Assembly: GCA_032622095.1 (NCBI GenBank)
Contig: CP136069.1
Span: forward strand, 120,642,126-120,706,125
Reading direction: 5' to 3'
Source: Siphonodentalium dalli
Taxonomy: Eukaryota; Mollusca; Scaphopoda; Gadilida; Siphonodentaliidae
Length of the DNA: 64,000 nt
Shown: positions 57,840-64,000 of the stretch, one piece after another
Layout of the letters: each line of letters opens with the position of its first letter
How positions within the stretch are numbered: the stretch's first letter is position 1
Translations under genes and position numbers: made by a program
Notes under the pieces: model-generated
What the model was told of the DNA's origin: nothing
Databases searched by the model: none
Seen by the model: the letters and a program-made list of their open reading frames with translations, nothing else

Positions 57840-59660
57840 GCGGAAGTTAAAAAAAATTGTCATATTTTTTCGAAAAGCACACCACGTTAGTCATATGACA
57901 AGCTCTGCTGTGGTGAATGGAAGTGGTGCGATTGGTTCGAAGTTCCGGTTTCCAAGGCAACGGAAGTTTTTTAAAGAGGAAAATGGGGAGAGCTGGTTTT
58001 CAACATCACCAAGCTGGTTGGAGTAAAGTTTGTTCGTACAAATGCATACTACTACTAATGGCCCACACAACTGGTTCATCTCAAACACATGCAAAGGTCA
58101 AGGTCGCCAGAAAAGGTCAAGATCATTGAGAAAATCACCCAAACCTCTTCATATGTTAATATGCGACTTTCTATTTCTGCCTATGTGATGTGATATTTTC
58201 ACAGATATGATCAACATTTATCCGAGACAAATTAACACACGAATACCCTAGTCAAAATAATATATCACATCATAGTGATTGCATGTTCCATACAATTTGA
58301 ATATGTTGGAGGCATTTTCAAATTAGGCTCCATTTGTTCATATTAGCAACTACCCCATTTCATCTAGGAAAAGAGGCAACTGACAGAAAACGTTTGTACC
58401 AACACGAACACGAAGCTGTAGTGATGGTCATATGTTTTTGAACAACTGAAGACATTAGCCTTATAATTAGGCTAAATCAAGTGCTCAAAAGTACTGCGAT
58501 TAACCTTAGCTTTGTGTTTCCATGGCAGCCGAAGACATTTTAAGAGGATAATGAAAATCAACAGTTTTATGACAGAATAACCTAGTTTGAGGGATATGTG
58601 TTCATGTAAATGCACATTGCTATCAATGGTCCATAAATGGGTACAGTTGGAATCCACGCAAGGGTCAAGGTCACATGATAAGATCCTGAAAATGTTCATA
58701 TGTGACATAACATTTCCGCCTATCTGTTAAGTGAAATTTTCACTGATACATGTATGAGCAACATTTATCCGACAGAAAGTAACCCTCGAATATTCCTTGT
58801 CAAAATAATTTATCACACCATAGTGATTGTTGTATGTATAGATGATGCATGTTCTGGTCAATTTGAATATGTTGAGCTTGTGGGCATTTTCAAATTAGGT
58901 TCATTTTCCCATGTTGGCAACTATTCATTTTCATATAGGAAATGTTTGTACCAAACACGCTTACTGTACATATGGGGTGGCAATATGTTTCGAACAACAC
59001 TAACCTGGTCTGAACTACATGTGTTCTTGTAAATGCAAATTACTATCAATGACCCACAAAATTGGTACACGTGGAACAAATACAATGATTAATTTCACGC
59101 CAAAGGTAAAGGTCATCGAGAAAATCACCCCAACATGTCCATATTTTAATATGCGACATAATAGTTTTGCTTATGTGATGTGATAATTTCATAGATAAGA
59201 TCAACTCTTATCCAACATAAATTAGCCCACGAGTAGCCTTGTTAAAGTAATGTAGCCTCATCACAGTAATTGCTTCTGGTAATTGATGCATGTTCCGGAC
59301 AATAAATAAACTAATCGAGGCATTGTAAAATTAGTTTCCATTTACCGATATTAGAAATTACCCCATAAAATCTAGCAAACGAGGCAGTAACATAAAAGGT
59401 CCGTATTGTCCACTGCACAGCTTAAATTATCATTCGAAAAGCACAAACCATTTAGCCTTTAGCTAGAAATTTGCGTTTCTATGGAACCGGGACACTCACA
59501 ATCGCATTGGGTAAAATTAGCATGGACCCAAACATTCGATCTCACTGTGTTCTGGTCCCCTGGTATAGCATACGTGCAAATGGTAGCATTATGGTGTCAA
59601 ATTGGATGAGTTATCTTTGGACGTATACTTTTTTTGTATTGATTATTAAGCTTATATAAC
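57840..59660. repeat. degenerate tandem repeat, ~440-570 bp period
   Basis: Landmarks recur in order: 'aaggtcaaggtc' followed by 'gagaaaatcaccc' (about 58095 and 59105, weaker near 58665), 'tcatatgttaatatgcgac', 'cttatgtgatgtgat..tttca', 'caacatttatccgacaaat', 'caaaataat(a/t)tatcaca.catagtgattg', 'gcatgttc', 'caatttgaatatgtt' and 'cattttcaaattagg'. There are three decayed units and a partial first unit. Variable period and high divergence indicate age. No coding potential. Confidence 0.7.
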
Positions 59661-59674
59661 AATAGTAATGTTGA

Positions 59675-60260
59675 TCTAATATATATTTTGGAACTTCTGC
59701 ATGTCTGTTTGTTTGTTGTTTGTTTGTTAACTATGGCCGGGAAAACGGCCGGGCGGATTTAGCCCAAACTTCCTATCTAATGGTAAAATCACAGATGGAA
59801 TGTCATCGCACCGCTTCTGAGAACGTCAGAGCACTCATTCTCCAATCACCCACCACCGCAATGGGAAGTTCATGGGTTAATCGCTGATAGTTAAAGAGCG
59901 TTCGTATCCGCAGTGTCGTTGATAAAGAGCGTGTGTGTGTGTCAAGACATGATCGTGTTGTGTCTGTGTACAGACACGAGCGTGTTGTGCGATTCTGTGT
60001 TCGTACTTAGGGGTTCCTGGGAATGGGGGAGATTTTCATCGTGTCAGTTTTTCCGCCCGTGGTGACCTCCACCTTGAAACGGGTACCCACAAATGATCTA
60101 ATATATATTTTGGGACTTCTGTATGTTTGTTTGTCTGTTAGCTATGGCCGGGAAAACTGCTGGACGGATTTCGACGAAATTTGATACCTACAGGTATCAA
60201 AATGTTATCAAAATGGTCAATTCAAGGTCAAAGCCCGGACGAAGTCGGGTCACCTGCTAG
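59675..60260 (+). mobile_element. small Helitron-like element with two 5' ends
   Basis: The 5' type end TCTAATATATATTTTGG(A/G)ACTTC...CTATGGCCGGGAAAAC...GGACGGATTT occurs at 59675 and again at 60097. A single 3' end follows: CCCGGACGAAGTCGGG (hairpin) about 10 bp before CTGCTAG, ending 60260. Insertion is between A (59674 or 60096) and T (60261), as for Helitrons (5' TC, 3' hairpin plus CTRR, AT target). The inner 60097-60260 segment (164 bp) could be a complete mini-Helitron inserted in, or sharing the 3' end with, the outer one. No Rep/helicase sequence. Confidence 0.78.
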
Positions 60261-60616
60261 TGTTATATAAACGTGGTGATGTTGTACATGAGTGGCATAA
60301 TTATGTTGTTCAATAAAGGCTATATGATTATACAGGCTGTATAAGTATGTCTCGCCCGCACGCCAATAACGTTGCATGCGCATGGAGGGTCACTCTCACC
60401 CATGCACCCAAAACCACTGGTACACAGGGTATGCTATCGGCGATGACGCAGTTGTGTAAAATGTGCAGCCAATACGCCAAGGATTATATAGCAAACAATA
60501 TGTAATCGGGGTTCACGATTAGATGAATATTGACATATAATCGCGACCACAGGATGCACGCGATGTTTCCATTGAACATCAGAATATTGTATATCATATA
60601 TTCCCATATCCCATAA

Positions 60617-61263
60617 GGTGACACTCCACAGTTTCGAATGATCAGTAGGGGTGATTTTATAGATATAAAGTGCTAGTGGTTTCTGGCACCATTAATGTGG
60701 TATGTATATTAAGACAAGGTGGGATATGAATTTGTGTAAGTTTAGAAGGTGTTCTCGACTGATGAAAAAATTAAGTGCAAGTGACCTTGACCCCACCCAT
60801 AGACAGCAGTAGCGTTTTCTGCGAAACAGTGGCTCTAGATACTGGGTCAATTTTTTAGCACCCAAAATTTGTCATCTGCATTAAAAATTGATTTTATGGA
60901 AAATTTAACGGCGAAAGTTTGAAATTTTTTCACATTGATGTTGGAAGCCAGAGGCCTCTAAACCAACATAGGTGACCATGCTTGAAAAAATCTGGTATTC
61001 GTGCCTCTTGGGTATGAAAATTCAATATTTTGGTCATTTTTTGAATAAAAATCACATTTTCGATCAAAAGATCAAGGGCCATAACTCTTGATAGCCCATA
61101 TATTATGGAAATTATGTATCAAATTCTGAATGCCTATTCTGTACTAATTTCAGGCATATATATATTGTCTATATGGTTTGGGATCATAATCCAGATAAAT
61201 TTCAATGAATCTATGGGCCCCCTATTTATGGGCCCATACCTGTTGAAACTGTGGAGTGTCACC
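60617..61263. mobile_element. 647-bp MITE, copy 1
   Basis: Ends are inverted repeats GGTGACACTCCACAGTTTC / GAAACTGTGGAGTGTCACC. The flanks are TAA on the left and TTA on the right, a near match to a 3-bp TWA duplication. GG-starting ends and TWA suggest a Harbinger-type MITE. No open frame. It is almost identical to 62090-62736. Confidence 0.82.
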
Positions 61264-62086
61264 TTAAAGACCAGCAAATAGCACCATTATCATCTGTCAA
61301 CTTGACATATATTTACATTGAAAATCATTTTTAGCAAATCTGCTCAGTTAGAAGGAACATTTTATGTTAAATACACCATTCTTTTATGGATATTCCAATA
61401 CAGGTGGCCTTTAGACATATAAATTGGTGGGGATATGTAGTCTTGGAGCAGGGGGGGGTGGTTCATGTGTATTGTTATTGATGATTTTTTAGATGATGGG
61501 TACTTCTTCATGACATCATGCTCCTTGAATCTTAGCTGAAAAGGCTGACATTGACATTACACAGTATACTAAAAGATTAGATATTCAGTCTTTCTTATTC
61601 ACAAGTGTGAAATATAATAATTCAGGTTTCCCTGGACATATTTCACTTGACAACATATTGTTCATGTGATGTCATAACCGTGTATAGCTTTCCCTTAATG
61701 CTAAATAAGACTTGGAATTGTTTAACCCATGGTTTTGGGAGAGTATTAAAGATAGTAGTTGCATGAAATATTATGTTTTATTTTGATATCTGAGGAAAAT
61801 ATGCATCTCATAATATATTTTATACAACATTTTATCATTTCAGACATTTTTCAAGCTATAAATGATGGTTGAATATATACATTTTGTCACTACGTCAAGC
61901 ATAACGTCACTGGGTTCTGAAAGACCCAAAAGAGGTGAAATCATGGGGGTGCATGTAAATCCCCACCCAATCTTGCTGCCTGTGATTGCAATAACGCATG
62001 GGGTGTAATATATCATTTTAAGCGGTATAATGCAGAGAATATGGAGGTGTGGTCCCTATTAAAGATTAGTGAAATTGCATTCCTCT
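61264..62086. other. non-coding, no supported feature
   Basis: Anonymous sequence between the two MITE copies, including a short G run near 61450. Confidence 0.5.
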
Positions 62087-62739
62087 TAAGGTGACACTCC
62101 ACAGTTTCGAATGATCAGTAGGGGTGATTTTATAGATATAAAGTGCTAGTGGTTTCTGGCACCATTAATGTGGTATGTATATTAAGACAAGGTGGGATAT
62201 GAATTTGTGTAATTTTAGAAGGTGTTCTCGACTGATGAAAAAATTAAGTGCAAGTGACCTTGACCCCACCCATAGACAGCAGTAGCGTTTTCTGCGAAAC
62301 AGTGGCTCTAGATACTGGGTCAATTTTTTAGCACCCAAAATTTGTCATCTGCATTAAAAATTGATTTTCTGGAAAATTTAACGGCGAAAGTTTGAAATTT
62401 TTTCACATTGATGTTGGAAGCCAGAGGCCTCTAAACCAACATAGGTGACCATGCTTGAAAAAATCTGGTATTCGTGCCTCTTGGGTATGAAAATTCAATA
62501 TTTTGGTCATTTTTTGAATAAAAATCACATTTTCGATCAAAAGATCAAGGGCCATAACTCTTGATAGCCCATATATTATGGAAATTATGTATCAAATTCT
62601 GAATGCCTATTCTGTACTAATTTCAGGCATATATATATTGTCTATATGGTTTGGGATCATAATCCAGATAAATTTCAATGAATCTATGGGCCCCCTATTT
62701 ATGGGCCCATACCTGTTGAAACTGTGGAGTGTCACCTAA
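62087..62739. mobile_element. 647-bp MITE, copy 2
   Basis: Element 62090-62736 with perfect TAA flanks (62087-62089, 62737-62739). It has the same length and orientation as copy 1, 1473 bp away. The only differences I saw are single bases, such as TGTAAGTTTAG/TGTAATTTTAG and GATTTTATGG/GATTTTCTGG. Different flanks show two independent insertions, not a segmental duplication. Confidence 0.88.
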
Positions 62740-62744
62740 TATGC

Positions 62745-63002
62745 CAACTATAGCGAATAATCGAGATATGAAATTCAACGAAAAAGCGAAATAGGAAAAT
62801 ACAGCGAAATAGCGGAATAAAAAAATGCAGCGAAATTTAGAAATAGGTAATTATTATTATTGACGAAATAACGGAGATATTTGAAGAAGAGTTTTTAACC
62901 AAATAACGGATATATTTGAAAAAGTGTTCTAAAGTGCGAAATTATTCTTATTAACGTAATAACGGAGATATTTGAAGAAGCGTTTTTAACGAAATAACGG
63001 AG

Positions 63003-63034
<32 letters not shown>

Positions 63035-63035
63035 T
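62745..63035. repeat. short tandem units GAAATAACGGAGATATTTGAAGAAG plus (AAT)n
   Basis: CGAAATAGCG-type words (62750-62835) pass into three or four units of the form AATAACGGAGATATTTGAA(G/A)AAG..TTTTTAAC (62870-63003). These end in about eleven AAT repeats (63004-63035). Confidence 0.75.
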
Positions 63036-63621
63036 TCACCAGAGTTGATAAATTGTGGAGTTGCAATTTCTCATACATTTCATTATTCATTATTTCATTA
63101 TTTCAATATTTCGTCAAAATATATTATTTATAGAGTTATCACCCTTCAGATTAAATATGATGATGTATACTCAATCGAAACCACCCGTGCCACCTGTGGT
63201 CCGATCATATGCCAATAGCCATCTAATCGTGAACCACGATTAACTATCTTTTGGTACTCACGTGTGCGTATTTGGTGAAAATATGTTACTGAAAGTCGAT
63301 TTTTTTAAGCTTGACAGATATATAGCTCTACCTATATGTGGTCGCATCTGATACTGATATAATCATATCCCAACTTTCTAAGTCTTAAATCGATCGCGTC
63401 AAATAAACACGTGGACTGATTAGAAGAACAGCCCGCGCCTGTACGAGTTTGTCAACAACATTACTCCCGGGCAGTCCATCTGAAATTATATTCGCAAAGG
63501 TAAGTATAGTTGAGCAAGCTATATTCGTTCCCACACCACCTGTTTCTGTTCCGATCTCTAGGAAATGTTATGCATGATTATATTGTTCCGATCGGTTTTT
63601 AGTCTATATAGCCTACATACA

Positions 63622-63863
63622 CTCTAAATCGCGTTGGGTAAATTTAACCCAATGTTGGGCAATGTTTTACTCAACACAGGGTAACAATTTACCCAATATT
63701 AACTTCCCTTCTGCTTTGGGCGATTTTTTTTTACCAAAGTGGTATATTGTTACCCTGCGTCGAGTAAAAACATTGTCCAACATTGGGTAAAATTTCAATA
63801 AAGTTCGCGTGGTGTTATTTGCACTATTGTGTTGGGTAGAATTTTACCCAACGTGATTTAGAG
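63622..63863. mobile_element. 242-bp MITE with TTGGGTAAA-type inverted repeats
   Basis: Ends CTCTAAATCGCGTTGGGTAA (63622) and its inverse TTACCCAACGTGATTTAGAG (to 63863). Inside, the words TTGGGCAATGTTTTACTC and GTAACAATTTACCC recur in inverted form (GAGTAAAAACATTGTCCAAC), so nearly the whole element folds back on itself. The target duplication is not clear, and the superfamily is not assigned. Confidence 0.75.
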
Positions 63864-64000
63864 ATATCCTCATAAATTTGGAGATATATTCAAATAGCTG
63901 AGTTGAATAGATCTCCAAATCTATTTAGAGAGCTCTTCAAATCGTTTAAATATTGAGGATTTTAAATCATTGGAAGATATCTCTAAATATTTGGAGATAT
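63861..64000. repeat. GAGATAT / ATCTCTAAAT palindromic repeats, running off the window
   Basis: TTTGGAGATAT, GATCTCCAAATC, TTTAGAGAGCTCT, AAGATATCTCTAAATATTTGG and related words alternate in orientation. The region continues past the window end, so its extent is unknown. Confidence 0.6.

Noticed and set aside
1..64000. Host genes, tRNA or rRNA genes
   Set aside because: I looked for tRNA box-like words, rRNA-like conserved blocks and multi-exon protein patterns on both strands and found none I could support; short exons could be missed by eye.

Overview
The window looks like a repeat-dominated stretch of a metazoan nuclear genome, most likely a marine invertebrate. The evidence is low-GC non-coding DNA, decayed L1-like and CR1/Jockey-like LINEs, many non-autonomous DNA transposons (Harbinger-like, piggyBac-like, Mutator-like, Helitron-like), long poly-C/poly-G tracts and one 100-N assembly gap (3813-3912). 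The species cannot be fixed from sequence alone. I found no convincing host protein-coding gene, tRNA or rRNA. All recognisable coding sequence comes from transposons and is broken.

Layout. 0-15.3 kb is anonymous sequence with degenerate tandem repeats, a 51-bp-arm hairpin (2987-3116), a dispersed repeat here called R1 (5577-7572), and a 1.57-kb foldback element (8290-9854) whose inverted ends are arrays of a 16-bp repeat. 15.3-32.1 kb is one satellite array of about 21 monomers of roughly 819 bp. Its centre consists of two almost identical 6.44-kb higher-order units of eight monomers each, and its edges are progressively divergent. 32.1-35.3 kb holds short-motif repeats, a ~400-490-bp tandem repeat and a small hairpin MITE.

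35.3-43.35 kb is one minus-strand L1-like ORF2 (apurinic endonuclease, reverse transcriptase, C-terminal zinc motif) cut by two DNA transposons: a 1323-bp TTAA-flanked piggyBac-like element and a 2973-bp TTA-flanked Harbinger-like element. The Harbinger-like element itself holds a 1.79-kb inverted-repeat element. 44.4-49.35 kb holds minus-strand CR1/Jockey-type LINE sequence, with a 511-bp foldback element inserted in it and a palindromic AT-rich array between its two halves.

49.35-56.6 kb is a second satellite, here called S2 (about 350-bp monomers). It was invaded by R1, by a 393-bp Mutator-like MITE with 10-bp target duplications, and by a 1.8-kb Mutator-like element that still carries the C-terminal part of a transposase. 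A 1584-bp block of this region was then tandemly duplicated. 56.6-64 kb holds degenerate tandem repeats, a small Helitron with two 5' ends, two copies of a 647-bp MITE and a 242-bp MITE.

Nothing here forms an operon or pathway. The biological interest lies in the record of nested insertion, satellite homogenisation and duplication, and in a recurring element design in which the terminal inverted repeats are built from short tandem repeats. The names R1, S2, F1 and LINE-A/B/C are labels made up for this report.
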